Positions 8,756 through 17,554 of a stretch of DNA of 64,000 nucleotides are shown here, piece by piece. Where the stretch lies: the NCBI GenBank assembly GCA_020852955.1, contig JADYZW010000065.1, positions 1 through 64,000 of the forward strand. The letters are read 5' to 3'. Below the pieces are notes generated by a model. It searched no databases. It saw nothing but the letters and a program-made list of their open reading frames with translations, and was not told where the DNA came from. The translations under genes were made by a program, and so were the position numbers. Origin of the DNA: Deltaproteobacteria bacterium. Lineage in GTDB: Bacteria > Desulfobacterota > Binatia > UTPRO1. Each line of letters opens with the position of its first letter. Positions within the stretch are counted from its first letter, which is position 1.

Positions 8756-9523
8756 GTGCGGCACGCGTTCGCGGTCGCGGCGGGGCTGGCGGCGCTCGTC
8801 GGGTACGCGCCGGGCGCCGGAGGCGGCGCGGAGCGCCCGGCGGGACCGGGGGCGGAGCCCGCGCCGGTCGCGACGGTGGCGCCGGCGCCTGCCGACCGGG
8901 CCGCGGAGCGGGCGCGCATGGTGGACGAGCAGATCGCGGCGCGCGGCGTCGCGGATCCCGCGGTGCTGGCGGCGATGCGGCGCGTGCCGCGCCACGAGTT
9001 CGTGCCGGCGCCCCGGCGCGCCGAGGCGTACGGCGACCACCCGCTGCCGATCGGCGCAGGGCAGACGATCAGCCAGCCGTACATCGTGGCGCTCATGACG
9101 GAGCTCGCCGCGGCGGGGCCGAGAGCGCGCGTCCTCGAGATCGGAACCGGCTCGGGGTATCAGGCGGCCGTGCTCGCGGCGCTCGGGGCGGACGTCTACA
9201 CGATCGAGATCGTGCCGTCGCTGGCGGCGAGCGCCGCCGCCACGTTCGCGCGCCTCGGATACCGATCGATCCACGCGCGCCAGGGTGACGGCTACCACGG
9301 CTGGCCGGAGGCCGCGCCCTTCGCGGCGATCGTCGTCACAGCCGCTCCGCCGAGCCCACCCCCCGCGCTCATCGAGCAGCTGGCGCCGGGCGGGCGCCTG
9401 GTCGTTCCGATCGGCGTCGCGGACCAGGAGCTGCAGGTCTACGAGAAGGGCGCCGACGGCGGCGTGCGCGTGCGACGCGTGACGCCGGTGCGCTTCGTGC
9501 CGATGACCGGCGGCGACCGCTGA
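8756..9523 (+). CDS. pcm: Exported protein-L-isoaspartate O-methyltransferase
   Basis: A 255-residue protein that repairs isoaspartyl damage by SAM-dependent methylation. The methyltransferase signature VLEIGTGSGYQAAVLAAL and the upstream GAGQTISQPYIVALM substrate loop are both clear. The first 22 or so residues (MRHAFAVAAGLAALVGYAPG) are hydrophobic and followed by a Pro/Ala-rich linker, so this is probably a periplasmic form rather than the usual cytoplasmic enzyme. The GTG start lies one base after the exporter stop. A GC-rich hairpin follows the gene. Confidence 0.88.
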   Translation: MRHAFAVAAGLAALVGYAPGAGGGAERPAGPGAEPAPVATVAPAPADRAAERARMVDEQIAARGVADPAVLAAMRRVPRHEFVPAPRRAEAYGDHPLPIGAGQTISQPYIVALMTELAAAGPRARVLEIGTGSGYQAAVLAALGADVYTIEIVPSLAASAAATFARLGYRSIHARQGDGYHGWPEAAPFAAIVVTAAPPSPPPALIEQLAPGGRLVVPIGVADQELQVYEKGADGGVRVRRVTPVRFVPMTGGDR

Positions 9524-9543
9524 GCGGGCGCGCCGCCGCCCGC
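9524..9543 (+). terminator. Hairpin after pcm
   Basis: GCGGGCG, six bases, CGCCCGC immediately after the pcm stop: a perfect seven-base-pair stem with no T tract. It separates pcm from the promoter of the next gene. Confidence 0.45.
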
Positions 9544-9560
9544 CTGCCGCGCTCGCGGCG

Positions 9561-9589
9561 TGGACCTGGTGCGCAATGCGGGCTAGCTC
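9561..9589 (+). promoter_or_regulatory. Sigma70-type promoter, leaderless start
   Basis: TGGACC (9561-9566), 17 bases, TAGCTC (9584-9589), then seven bases to ATG 9597. The placement implies transcription starts at or next to the start codon. A near copy (31 of 36 bases over the shared block) stands before xseA. Confidence 0.55.
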
Positions 9590-9596
9590 TGCGCAG

Positions 9597-10676
9597 ATGG
9601 CTCCCGGCTGCGAAGCACGATCCATCCGCGATCGACGGCGGCGCGCGCGCGCCGCGCTCCTCGCCCTGGCGGTCGCGGTGACGGCGGCGGGCTGCTCGCC
9701 GACCTACGTGCTCCGGGCGGGGTACGAGGAGGCGAAGATCCTCTGGCGGCGCGAGCCGATCGCGCGCGTGCTGGCCCGGCCGGACCTCGAGGTGGAGGTC
9801 CGGCGGAAGCTCGAGCTCGTGCTCGCGGCGCGCGAGTACGCCGCGGCGATCGGCCTCCGGGTCGGGGGCAGCTTCACGACGCTCTCGTACGTCGACGGTC
9901 CGATCATGCTCCACGTGCTCACCGCGACGCCGCGGACGTCGCTCGAGCCGCACACCTGGTGGTTCCCGATCGTCGGCCGGGTGCCCTACAAGGGCTTCTT
10001 CGACCGCGCGCTCGCCGAGGCGGAGGCGAAGCGCCTCGCCGCCGAGGGTCTCGATACGAGCCTCCGCGGCGCGGCGGCGTTCAGCACGCTCGGCTGGTTC
10101 GACGATCCGTTGCTGCGCCACCAACTCGCGGCCGACGACGTGGCGCTGGTGAACCTGGTGCTGCACGAGACCTATCACAACACCTTCTACGCTTCGGGCG
10201 CGCATGCGACCGCCTTCAACGAGTCGCTCGCGACCTTCGTCGGCCACCGCGCCGCGATCGACTTCTTCGCGGCGCGTCCGGGCGGTGCGGCGCTCGCTGC
10301 CGAGGCGCGCGACGCGTGGGAGGACGAGCGCACGTTCGCGAGCTTCGTGCAGGCGCTCGCGGCCCGCCTCCGCCGCCTCTATGCCACGCGGAGCGCGGCC
10401 GCGGCCCTCGAGGAGAGGGCGGTGCTCTTCCGCGAGGCGCAGGCGGCGTTCCCGGCGCTGCCGTTCCACGGTCGCCGCTTCGAGAAGTTCGACGACGCGC
10501 ACCTCAACAATGCCGTCCTCCTGCAGTTCCTGCTCTACACGACCGACCTCGACCTCTTCGAGACGATCGCGGTCCGGCTCGGCGGCGTCCGTCCCGCGCT
10601 CGACGTGATCGAGGCGGCAGCGCGGCGCGAGCCCGGAGACCCCTTCGGCGCGGCGCGGCGCGCCGTGGCGCCGTGA
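9597..10676 (+). CDS. Predicted lipoprotein aminopeptidase (COG4324 family)
   Basis: About 359 residues. A lipoprotein signal (LLALAVAVTAAGC) is followed by the family pattern LRAGYEEAKILWRREPIARV, WWFPIVGRVPYKGFF, and a zinc-peptidase-like HETYH with NESLATFVG downstream providing a likely third ligand. These are features of the predicted aminopeptidase family PF10023. Start: ATG 9597 is preferred over in-frame ATG 9576 because the latter falls inside the promoter and the TAGCTC -10 lies seven bases before 9597. The mature protein would be anchored facing the periplasm. The substrate is not known. Confidence 0.8.
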   Translation: MAPGCEARSIRDRRRRARAALLALAVAVTAAGCSPTYVLRAGYEEAKILWRREPIARVLARPDLEVEVRRKLELVLAAREYAAAIGLRVGGSFTTLSYVDGPIMLHVLTATPRTSLEPHTWWFPIVGRVPYKGFFDRALAEAEAKRLAAEGLDTSLRGAAAFSTLGWFDDPLLRHQLAADDVALVNLVLHETYHNTFYASGAHATAFNESLATFVGHRAAIDFFAARPGGAALAAEARDAWEDERTFASFVQALAARLRRLYATRSAAAALEERAVLFREAQAAFPALPFHGRRFEKFDDAHLNNAVLLQFLLYTTDLDLFETIAVRLGGVRPALDVIEAAARREPGDPFGAARRAVAP

Positions 10677-10800
10677 CGCGGACGACGATCGGATCCCGGG
10701 GGTGGCGTGGGCGGCGAGCCGGCGCGCGGCGGGCGCGCCCTTGACTTGGCGGCGGCCTTGGCCGACTCAACCGGCGACGTTTCCGCCGGGGGGTGCGCGC

Positions 10801-11652
10801 ATGACGATTTCGAAAGCGGTGCTGATCACGGGCTGCTCGACCGGTATCGGGCGGGCGACGGCGCTCAGGCTCGCCAGGGCGGGACACCCCGTCTACGCGA
10901 GCGCCCGGAAGCTCGAGGCGATCCAGGATCTCGGCGCCGCGGGGTGCACGCTCCTGGCGCTCGACGTCTGCGACGAGGCCTCGATCCGCGCCGCCGTCGC
11001 CCGGGTGGAGGCCGAGCGAGGGGCCGTCGGCGTGCTCGTGAACAACGCCGGCTACGGCTCCGAGGGTCCGATCGAGGAAGTGCCGATGAGCGAGGTGCGC
11101 CGGCAGTTCGAGACCAACGTCTTCGGGCTCGTGCAGCTCACCAAGCTCGTGCTCCCCGGGATGCGCGCGCAGCGCTGGGGGAAGGTGGTGAACCTGAGCT
11201 CGATGGGCGGCCGTCTGACCCTGCCGGGCGGAGGCTTCTACCACGCTACCAAGTACGCGGTGGAGGCGATCAGCGACGCGCTCCGCTTCGAGGTGCAGGG
11301 CTTCGGCATCGACGTCGTCGTCATCGAGCCCGGGCCGATCAAGACCGAGTTCGGCGACACCGCGATCGCGCGCGTCGCCGCCCTCGGCGGTCCAGACTCT
11401 CCCTACCGGGAGTTCCTGCGCGTGCTGCAGCGGCAGATCCGCGACGCCTACGAGGGTTCGATGGGCCGGCTCGCCGCCGACCCGGACGCGGTCGCGAAGG
11501 CCATCGAGGCGGCGATTACGGCGCGGCGCCCGAAAACGCGCTACGTGATCACGGCGGCCGCGCACGTGATGATGGGTCTCCGGCGGTGGCTCGGCGATCG
11601 CGCGTGGGACGCCGTCATGCGGACGCAATTTCCGCAGCCCAAGGACGCATGA
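10801..11652 (+). CDS. SDR-family oxidoreductase
   Basis: A 283-residue classical short-chain dehydrogenase: TGCSTGIG cofactor site at the N-terminus, NNAGYG, a catalytic Ser (LSSMGG) and YHATK (YxxxK). The longer C-terminal half (PGPIKTEFGDTAI) is typical of members annotated as retinol or steroid-type dehydrogenases, but the substrate is not evident. A GGGGGG run precedes ATG 10801. TTGACT at 10743 could be part of a promoter, though no good -10 follows. A second SDR gene lies 42 bases downstream, so they probably share a transcript. Confidence 0.85.
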   Translation: MTISKAVLITGCSTGIGRATALRLARAGHPVYASARKLEAIQDLGAAGCTLLALDVCDEASIRAAVARVEAERGAVGVLVNNAGYGSEGPIEEVPMSEVRRQFETNVFGLVQLTKLVLPGMRAQRWGKVVNLSSMGGRLTLPGGGFYHATKYAVEAISDALRFEVQGFGIDVVVIEPGPIKTEFGDTAIARVAALGGPDSPYREFLRVLQRQIRDAYEGSMGRLAADPDAVAKAIEAAITARRPKTRYVITAAAHVMMGLRRWLGDRAWDAVMRTQFPQPKDA

Positions 11653-11694
11653 GCGCCGCGGATCCGGACGCGTGCGGCTCGTGAGCGTGGACGC

Positions 11695-12501
11695 GTGACG
11701 ACGTCCCGCCGCTTCGTCGGCCGCGTCGCGCTCGTCACGGGCGCCGCGAGCGGCATCGGGCGCGCGACGGCCGCGCTGCTCGCGCGCGAGGGTGCCCGGA
11801 TCGCGGTCGTCGATCGGGACGCGGGAGGCGCGGCGGAGACGACACGGCTCGTCCGCGAAGCCGACGGCGTCGCCGCGCCCTTCACCTGCGACGTCGCCAG
11901 GAGCGCGGAGGTCGACGCCGCGGTCGCCGCGATCGCGGCCGCGCTCGGTCCGATCGACGTGCTCGTGAACGTCGCCGGCATCGGCGACACCGCCGGGCTC
12001 GACGGCGTCGCGGGCGTAAGCGACGAGTGCTGGAACGCGGTCCTGGCGGTGAATCTCAGCGGGCCGTTCTACCTGAGCCGCGCCGTGCTGCCGGCGATGG
12101 TGGCGCGCGGGAAGGGCGCGATCGTGAACGTGTCCTCGCTCGCGGGCCGCTCGAAGAGCGCCATGGGTGGCTATGCCTATTCGTCGAGCAAGGCGGGACT
12201 CCTCGGGCTCACGCGCCATCTCGCCTTCGACTACGGGCCGCAGGGCGTCCGGGTGAACGCCATCTGCCCGGGCGGCGTCGACACCCCGATGCTCCGCGCC
12301 GCGGGCGTTGCTGCCGCCCGCTCCGAGCACGAACAGGCCGCTCGCGCCGCCCGCGTGGCGGCGTACCAGTTCTTCATGCCGCTCAAGCGCGTGTCGCGGC
12401 CCGAGGAGCAGGCCGCCGCGATCGCGTTCCTCGCGAGCGACGACGCGAGCTACGTGAACGGCGTCTCGCTCGACGTGAACGGCGGCCTGTTCATGGCTTG
12501 A
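11695..12501 (+). CDS. SDR-family oxidoreductase (FabG-like)
   Basis: A 268-residue SDR from GTG 11695: TGAASGIG, a NAG-equivalent NVAGIG, SSLAG with catalytic Ser, and YSSSK (YxxxK), ending in the common NGVSLDVNGGLFMA. The closest general type is FabG-like 3-oxoacyl or 3-hydroxyacyl dehydrogenase, though many substrates are possible. NAD versus NADP preference cannot be fixed; the Asp after the second beta strand (VVDRD) favours NAD. It follows another SDR gene on the same strand and is convergent with the ABC permease gene. Confidence 0.85.
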   Translation: MTTSRRFVGRVALVTGAASGIGRATAALLAREGARIAVVDRDAGGAAETTRLVREADGVAAPFTCDVARSAEVDAAVAAIAAALGPIDVLVNVAGIGDTAGLDGVAGVSDECWNAVLAVNLSGPFYLSRAVLPAMVARGKGAIVNVSSLAGRSKSAMGGYAYSSSKAGLLGLTRHLAFDYGPQGVRVNAICPGGVDTPMLRAAGVAAARSEHEQAARAARVAAYQFFMPLKRVSRPEEQAAAIAFLASDDASYVNGVSLDVNGGLFMA

Positions 12502-12556
12502 GCCGCCGCAACGGCCTGGTCGGACCTCTGCGTCTCGGTGGTGCGGCGCGGCCGCG

Positions 12557-14266
12557 TCACACCCGCAGGTGCGCGAGGCGCTTCAGCGCCGCCCGCCGGC
12601 CGAGCGCCCACGCGGTCGCCGTCAGCGCGGTCACCGCGCCGAAGGAGATCGCGATCGCCGCGGTCTCGCCGGCCCCGATCGGCGCGGCGGCGAAGCGCGA
12701 CCAGAAGAGGCGCGAGACGGGCCAGGCCTCGAGCGCGATCACGGCGGAGATGAGGCCGAGGCAGGTGACCATGTAGACGAGGCCGCCGAAGCCGGTGGCG
12801 ATCTGCGCGGCGTTCTGCGTGTCGACCCGGGGGTAGGCTGCGCCGAAGGCGAGGCCGAGGCTCACGATCGCGGCGATGACCAGCAGCAGCGTCGCCATGA
12901 AGACGAGCGTGAGACCGGGCGTGACTCCGAGGAGCCGGCCGGTGACGACGATCAGCGCCTCTCCGAGGGCCGCGAGCGGCAGGAACCCGATCCAGAACTT
13001 CCCCCACCAGATGCTCGCGAGCGGGATCGGCGCAGTGCGGATGGCCCACCAGGAGCGGCCTTCCAGGCTGATCGCCGGGAACACGAAGCGGACCGCGACC
13101 GACGCGGTGACGAAGGCGGCGAGCCCGAGGTTCGCGAACGCGACGATCTCGCGCAGCGTGCCCGCGAGCGGGCTGCCGTCGTCGATCGGGAGCGCCGAGA
13201 AGTTGTAGACGTACACGACGACGAGCGCGAGCAGGAGCAGGAGCTGCGACCACTGGCTCGCGTCGCGGAAGAAGATCGTCGCGTCCTTCACGAAGAGGAG
13301 CCCGGTGGCGCGCGGGAGGGGGCGGGCGACGACGTCGAGCCAGCGGCCGAGCACGCGGGCGCGGCGTGGGCTCTCGCGCCCTTCCTGCGCGCGCGACCAC
13401 GCCCTGAGCAGCGCGCGCTCGACGAAGGCGCCGCACGCGAGGGTGAGCACGGCGGCGGTCGAGGCGAGGAGCGCGAAGTGGAAGATCGGCTCGCGCGGCT
13501 CGTCGCCGAGGAAAGCGAGCAGGACGTTCGCGGCCCAGGTGGTCGGCAGGTAGGGCGAGGCCGGCGCCTCGAAGGCGGCGAGGAACGCGGCGAAGCCGGC
13601 GAGTTCGGACGGGCTCGCCAGCCGCTCGGGGCGCGCCAGGCGGAGGGCGAGATAGCCGCCAGCGATGAGCGCGACGCTCACGACGATCAGCACGTCGCGC
13701 ATGCGGCGCGCCGGGAAGACGAGGACGAGCGCCGTCGTCAACGCCACGCCGAGCGCGGCCGGGATCACGAGGAACGGGACGAGGGTTGCGAGCGCGGCGG
13801 CGTAGTAGAGCGGGCCGGCGTGGAACACGACGCCGTAGGCGAGAAAGACGGGCAGGCCGAAGAGCAGGACCATCCACGACGAGGCGACCAGCGTCTCGAC
13901 GAAGCGCGCCTGGTGGAGGCGCCGGCGCGGCACCGGCGCGACGAGGAGGAAACGGACGTCGGCCGAGAGGTAGTAGGTCGTGAGGGCGGTCACGACGTTC
14001 GAGATCAGCAGGATCGCGAAGAAGCTCACGAACAGCATCACGAGGAGGCGCTGGGTCAGCACCGGCCCGAGCGCCGCGATGGTCTGGAAGAATCGCAGCG
14101 TGTGCGCGAACAGGAAGAAGCAGCCGATCCAGAACGCGGCGGTGAGGGCCGCAAGCGCCCAGGCGCGGGCCGGGCGCCGACGGAGCGCGTTCCGCGTGGC
14201 GAGCACGCGGGGCGCGAGGAGCGTCGTGAGCGGGGCGGGGATCGGAGCGGCGCCGGCGGCGTTCAC
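12557..14266 (-). CDS. ABC-2-type exporter membrane subunit
   Basis: A 569-residue polytopic membrane protein with about twelve hydrophobic segments (for example WALAALTAAFWIGCFFLFAH and the LLLLLALVVVYVYNF segment). It fits the large putative ABC-exporter permease family in which two six-helix units are fused. GTG 14266 overlaps the stop of the ATPase gene as GTGA, so the two are translationally coupled. It forms the membrane path for the ATPase encoded just upstream; the cargo is unknown. Confidence 0.75.
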   Translation of the reverse strand: MNAAGAAPIPAPLTTLLAPRVLATRNALRRRPARAWALAALTAAFWIGCFFLFAHTLRFFQTIAALGPVLTQRLLVMLFVSFFAILLISNVVTALTTYYLSADVRFLLVAPVPRRRLHQARFVETLVASSWMVLLFGLPVFLAYGVVFHAGPLYYAAALATLVPFLVIPAALGVALTTALVLVFPARRMRDVLIVVSVALIAGGYLALRLARPERLASPSELAGFAAFLAAFEAPASPYLPTTWAANVLLAFLGDEPREPIFHFALLASTAAVLTLACGAFVERALLRAWSRAQEGRESPRRARVLGRWLDVVARPLPRATGLLFVKDATIFFRDASQWSQLLLLLALVVVYVYNFSALPIDDGSPLAGTLREIVAFANLGLAAFVTASVAVRFVFPAISLEGRSWWAIRTAPIPLASIWWGKFWIGFLPLAALGEALIVVTGRLLGVTPGLTLVFMATLLLVIAAIVSLGLAFGAAYPRVDTQNAAQIATGFGGLVYMVTCLGLISAVIALEAWPVSRLFWSRFAAAPIGAGETAAIAISFGAVTALTATAWALGRRAALKRLAHLRV

Positions 14267-15015
14267 GCGCGGCGATCCTCGGTGCCGGTGAGGGAGAGGA
14301 AGACCGATTCGAGCGAGTCGCGGCGCACGAGATCGGGAATCTCGCCCGCGCGGTCCCGCAGCTCGGCGAGCGTGCCTTCCGCGATCAGCCGGCCGTGGTC
14401 GAGGATGCCGATGCGGTCGCAGAGCTCTTCGGCCACCGGCAGGCTGTGGGTCGAGAGGAAGATCGTGACACCGCTCGCCGCGAGGCCGCCGAGCAGATGG
14501 CGGAGCGCCAGGGCGCCCTGCGGGTCCATCCCGACCATGGGCTCGTCGAGGACGAGGATGCGCGGGCGGTGGATGAGGGCCGCGGCGAGCGCCAGGCGCT
14601 GCTTCATGCCGTGCGAGTAGGTCTCGATCAGCTCCTCGGCGCGGTCGACGAGGCCGAACTCCTCGAGCAGATCGACGCTCCGGTGCGCGATCTCCTCGCG
14701 ATCGACGCGATAGAGCCCGCCGATGAAGCGCAGGAGTTCCAGGGCGCTCAGCTTGTCGTAGAGGAACGGCTGATCGGGGACGTAGCCGAGGAGGGCCTTC
14801 GCCGCCTCGGGCTCGCGGGCGAGGTCGTGACCGGCGAGCAGCACCTGCCCGCCGCTCGGTTCGAGCAGGCCCACCATCATGCGGATGGTCGTCGTCTTGC
14901 CGGCGCCGTTCGGACCGAGGAAGCCGAACACCTCCCCCGGCGCGATCTCGAGGTCGAGGTCGTGCACGGCGACGAGTTCGCCGTACTGCTTGCGGAGCCT
15001 GATGCACTGGATCAT
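14263..15015 (-). CDS. ABC transporter ATP-binding protein
   Basis: A 250-residue ATPase of the ABC-2 (drug/Na+ export) type. Walker A GPNGAGKTTTIRMM, Q-loop region GYVPDQPFLYDKLS, signature YSHGMKQRLALAAAL, Walker B RILVLDEPMVGMDP and switch His in LSTHSLPVAEEL are all intact. It lies in the middle of an operon of three, with ATGA overlap to the transglutaminase gene upstream and GTGA overlap to the permease gene downstream. It powers export through that permease. Confidence 0.9.
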   Translation of the reverse strand: MIQCIRLRKQYGELVAVHDLDLEIAPGEVFGFLGPNGAGKTTTIRMMVGLLEPSGGQVLLAGHDLAREPEAAKALLGYVPDQPFLYDKLSALELLRFIGGLYRVDREEIAHRSVDLLEEFGLVDRAEELIETYSHGMKQRLALAAALIHRPRILVLDEPMVGMDPQGALALRHLLGGLAASGVTIFLSTHSLPVAEELCDRIGILDHGRLIAEGTLAELRDRAGEIPDLVRRDSLESVFLSLTGTEDRRA

Positions 15016-16469
15016 TCGGGCGTCTCCTCCACCACCAGGAACGCGAGTCGGCCGATGACGTTCATGAGCGCCATCTGCCGTTCGAGTCCGCCATCGATCA
15101 ACTTCACGTGCGTGGCGTCGGCGGGCAGCTGATCGAAGACCGCGTCCGCGCTCACCCAGGCGCCGACCCACAACTCGTTCCAGGCGTGATAGTAGAAACC
15201 GTCGTTCGCGTACACCGCGCCGGCGACGACGCGCGCGGGAACGCCGACGGCGCGGGCGAGGGCGGCGAGCAGGACGGCGTGCTCGTTGCAGTCGCCCCGG
15301 CGGCTCGCGAGCACCTCGCGCGCGCTCGGGACCGTGACGCTCGGGGTCTGCTCGATCGCCGTGTGGACCCAGTGGAGGAGGCGCTCGGCGGCGGTGCGCG
15401 CGTCGGTCGCGTCGCCGATCGCCGCCGCGGCGGCGGCCCGGATCGCGGGATCGTCGGCCTCGACGAAGGGGCCGGCGGCGAGCGCCTCGCGTCCGAGGTC
15501 CGCGGGGACGTCGCCGAGCGGAGGGCGCGCGGCGGGCAACGGCTCCCGCGTGATCGTGAGGAGGTCCGCCGCCAGGCGCTGGCGTGGAGGGTCGTCGGGG
15601 ATCGCGACGGCACCCGCGCCGCGCACCCGCATCGTCAACCGCCCGGCGGCTCGCGGCTCGGCGATCGTGCCGTCGAGCGGGATGGCGCTCGCGGCGACGA
15701 GGTCGAGCGGCGCGGCATCGTCGGCCGCCGCGAGGGCGCTCTCCCGCGGCTCGCGCTCGAGCGTGAAGCCGAGGAGCGCCTCTTCCCGGACGACGTTGCC
15801 GTCGCCGTCGATCCAGGCGCGCGTCTTCACGCTCTGGTGCTCCTCGGCGAGCCGCAGCGTCTCGACGACGCCCGTTCTGGTGGTGAGCCGCTCGCGCGCC
15901 TCGACGGCAACGACCAGCGGCTCGGAGCGCGCCGTGAGCGGGCTGAAGACCGGCACTCGATAGCGCGCGCCCGGTTCGGGGCGGTCGGCGAGGATGCGGG
16001 GGCGGAGCGTGCTCGGCAGCGCGATCGGCTCGGCCAGCGGCAGGACGAGGTCGGCCTCCCGGCCCTGCGGTCCGTAGCGGGCGCGGAGCGTGCGGTCGTC
16101 GCTGGTGCCGCTCGCGGTGAAGGTCGCGGCCGGCGTGACGAGCGTGTAGCCGAAGGCACGCAGCGCGAAGGCCGGGTCGGTCTCGGCGCGCAGCGTGCTC
16201 TCGAGGCGCTGGCGCGTGCCGAGCATCGCGAGCGTGAGGCGCGACTCTTCCGTGAAGACGTAGCCGGCGTCGCGGCGTGCGACCGTGCGGTGGGCCCAGC
16301 CGATCTTGCGGCCGTCCTTGTAGAGACCGAACCACTCGTCGCGGGCGGCGAGGTCGGTCAGGGGTGGCGGCGTGACGGCGGTCGGATCCGGGGCCGCGTG
16401 CTTCCGCACGAGCGTCGCGATCAGCACCACCCACGACGCCACGACGGCAAGGGCGAGCACGCGTCTCAT
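15012..16469 (-). CDS. Membrane-anchored transglutaminase-like protein
   Basis: A 485-residue protein with one N-terminal membrane or signal segment (VLALAVVASWVVLIATLV) and an external region ending in a transglutaminase-like domain. The catalytic triad is visible: Cys in RRGDCNEHAVLLAALARAVG, His in GFYYHAWNELWV and Asp in SADAVFDQLP. Such bacterial domains act as proteases or amidases or cross-link proteins; the substrate is unknown. It is the first gene of an operon with an ABC exporter, so its function may be linked to maturing or tracking an exported molecule. Confidence 0.8.
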   Translation of the reverse strand: MRRVLALAVVASWVVLIATLVRKHAAPDPTAVTPPPLTDLAARDEWFGLYKDGRKIGWAHRTVARRDAGYVFTEESRLTLAMLGTRQRLESTLRAETDPAFALRAFGYTLVTPAATFTASGTSDDRTLRARYGPQGREADLVLPLAEPIALPSTLRPRILADRPEPGARYRVPVFSPLTARSEPLVVAVEARERLTTRTGVVETLRLAEEHQSVKTRAWIDGDGNVVREEALLGFTLEREPRESALAAADDAAPLDLVAASAIPLDGTIAEPRAAGRLTMRVRGAGAVAIPDDPPRQRLAADLLTITREPLPAARPPLGDVPADLGREALAAGPFVEADDPAIRAAAAAAIGDATDARTAAERLLHWVHTAIEQTPSVTVPSAREVLASRRGDCNEHAVLLAALARAVGVPARVVAGAVYANDGFYYHAWNELWVGAWVSADAVFDQLPADATHVKLIDGGLERQMALMNVIGRLAFLVVEETPE

Positions 16470-16486
16470 CGAGCGACGGAGCCACG

Positions 16487-16515
16487 GTCGTACTGGAGTT
16501 CCGGCGGCGATTCAA
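16487..16515 (-). promoter_or_regulatory. Promoter of the transglutaminase/ABC operon
   Basis: On the minus strand TTGAAT (16515-16510), 17 bases, TACGAC (16492-16487), then 17 bases to the ATG. Spacing fits a sigma70-type promoter. Confidence 0.4.
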
Positions 16516-16538
16516 TTCGCGGCCGGCCCCGAAGGGGA

Positions 16539-16988
16539 TCAGTCCAGGCCGAGCTGGCGACGGGCCTCGTACAGCACGATCGCGACCGCGTTCGCGAGGT
16601 TCAGGCTCCGCACGTTCGGGTTCGCGATCGGGATCGCGTAGAGCTCGTCGGCGAGCGCGTCCCGGATCGCGGCCGGGAGGCCGCGCGTCTCGCCGCCAAA
16701 GACGAGGATGTCGCCGGGCGCGTAGAGGGCCGTCGTGTAGGCGCGCGCCGCGCGCGCCGAGAACCCGAGCCGACGTCCCGGGACCGCCGCCACGAACGAC
16801 GCCCAGTCGGAGTGCTGCCGCACGTCGACCCACGGCCAGTAGTCGAGGCCGGCGCGCTTCAGGTGCTTGTCGTCGATCGAGAAGCCGAGCCTGCCGATCA
16901 GGTGGAGCGGGGTGTCGGTGGCGGCGCAGAGGCGGGCGATCGACCCCGTATTCGGCGGGATCTCGGGCTCGACGAGGGCGATGCGCAC
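16539..16988 (-). CDS. trmL: tRNA (cytidine(34)-2'-O)-methyltransferase
   Basis: A 149-residue SPOUT-class methyltransferase that modifies the wobble nucleotide of certain tRNA-Leu species. The characteristic PEIPPNTGSIARLCAAT N-terminus, LDYWPW, the FGGETRGLP loop and the PNVRSLNLANAVAIVLYEA knot are all present, and length matches the family. GTG 16988 lies five bases after the stop of the DUF1285 gene, so the two share an operon. Confidence 0.92.
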   Translation of the reverse strand: MRIALVEPEIPPNTGSIARLCAATDTPLHLIGRLGFSIDDKHLKRAGLDYWPWVDVRQHSDWASFVAAVPGRRLGFSARAARAYTTALYAPGDILVFGGETRGLPAAIRDALADELYAIPIANPNVRSLNLANAVAIVLYEARRQLGLD

Positions 16989-16993
16989 GAGGG

Positions 16994-17458
16994 TCAGCTC
17001 GCGGCGGGGAGGATCTCGTGCTCGGCGCCGCCGACGGCGAGGAGGAAGCGCGCGTCGCGTTCCACGATCGCCGGCGCGAGCTGGTAGTACGCGGGCCGCA
17101 GGAAGCGCGCGGCGTAGCGGCCTCCCTTCACGCGGGTGTAGAGCACGTTGGCGGTGCCGACCGTGAGGGATCCGGGGTCGAGCGGCTCTTCGCTGTCGTC
17201 GTTCAGCCGGATCCTGAAGCCGCGTCCGGGGTCGCTCGTCACGCTCGTCACCACCCACGGCGTGTCCTCGATCTCGACGAAGGCGCGCTCGTCCGCCATC
17301 GCGATCTGCCAGCGGCCGTCGTCGGCCTGGCGCAGGCAGCGGCTGAAGAGCTTCGCGATGCGGGCATTGTGGATGGGCTCGTCGTCGTTGTACCAGCGGC
17401 CGTCGCGACGGAAGCTGATCGTTCCCGACGAGATCGCCCAGAAGCCCGCGTGCGTCAT
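16994..17458 (-). CDS. DUF1285 family protein
   Basis: A 154-residue protein with the DUF1285 pattern: ISFRRDGRWYNDDEPIHNARIAKLFSR followed by ADERAFVEIEDTPWVVTSV and a C-terminal beta-rich part. The molecular function of the family is not established. It is co-transcribed with trmL. ATG 17458 is placed six bases after a -10 element, so the mRNA is probably leaderless. Confidence 0.75.
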   Translation of the reverse strand: MTHAGFWAISSGTISFRRDGRWYNDDEPIHNARIAKLFSRCLRQADDGRWQIAMADERAFVEIEDTPWVVTSVTSDPGRGFRIRLNDDSEEPLDPGSLTVGTANVLYTRVKGGRYAARFLRPAYYQLAPAIVERDARFLLAVGGAEHEILPAAS

Positions 17459-17464
17459 GGCCGC

Positions 17465-17493
17465 TATCTAGGCGCGTCGACGGGGCGACGCAA
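17465..17493 (-). promoter_or_regulatory. Sigma70-type promoter, leaderless start
   Basis: Minus strand: TTGCGT (17493-17488), 17 bases, TAGATA (17470-17465), then only six bases to ATG 17458. This is one of the clearest leaderless arrangements in the window. Confidence 0.6.
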
Positions 17494-17554
17494 TCGCGCG
17501 GCGGCGCGGCGGTCCGGCTCGCGCCGCCGGACCCCTTCCGGTATGGTCCGCACC

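Noticed and set aside
8588..9625. Minus-strand frame of 345 codons over pcm
   Set aside because: No motifs, and pcm on the plus strand is certain.
10743..10772. TTGACT as promoter of the first SDR gene
   Set aside because: The hexamer 17 bases downstream (GACTCA) is not a credible -10; left unassigned.
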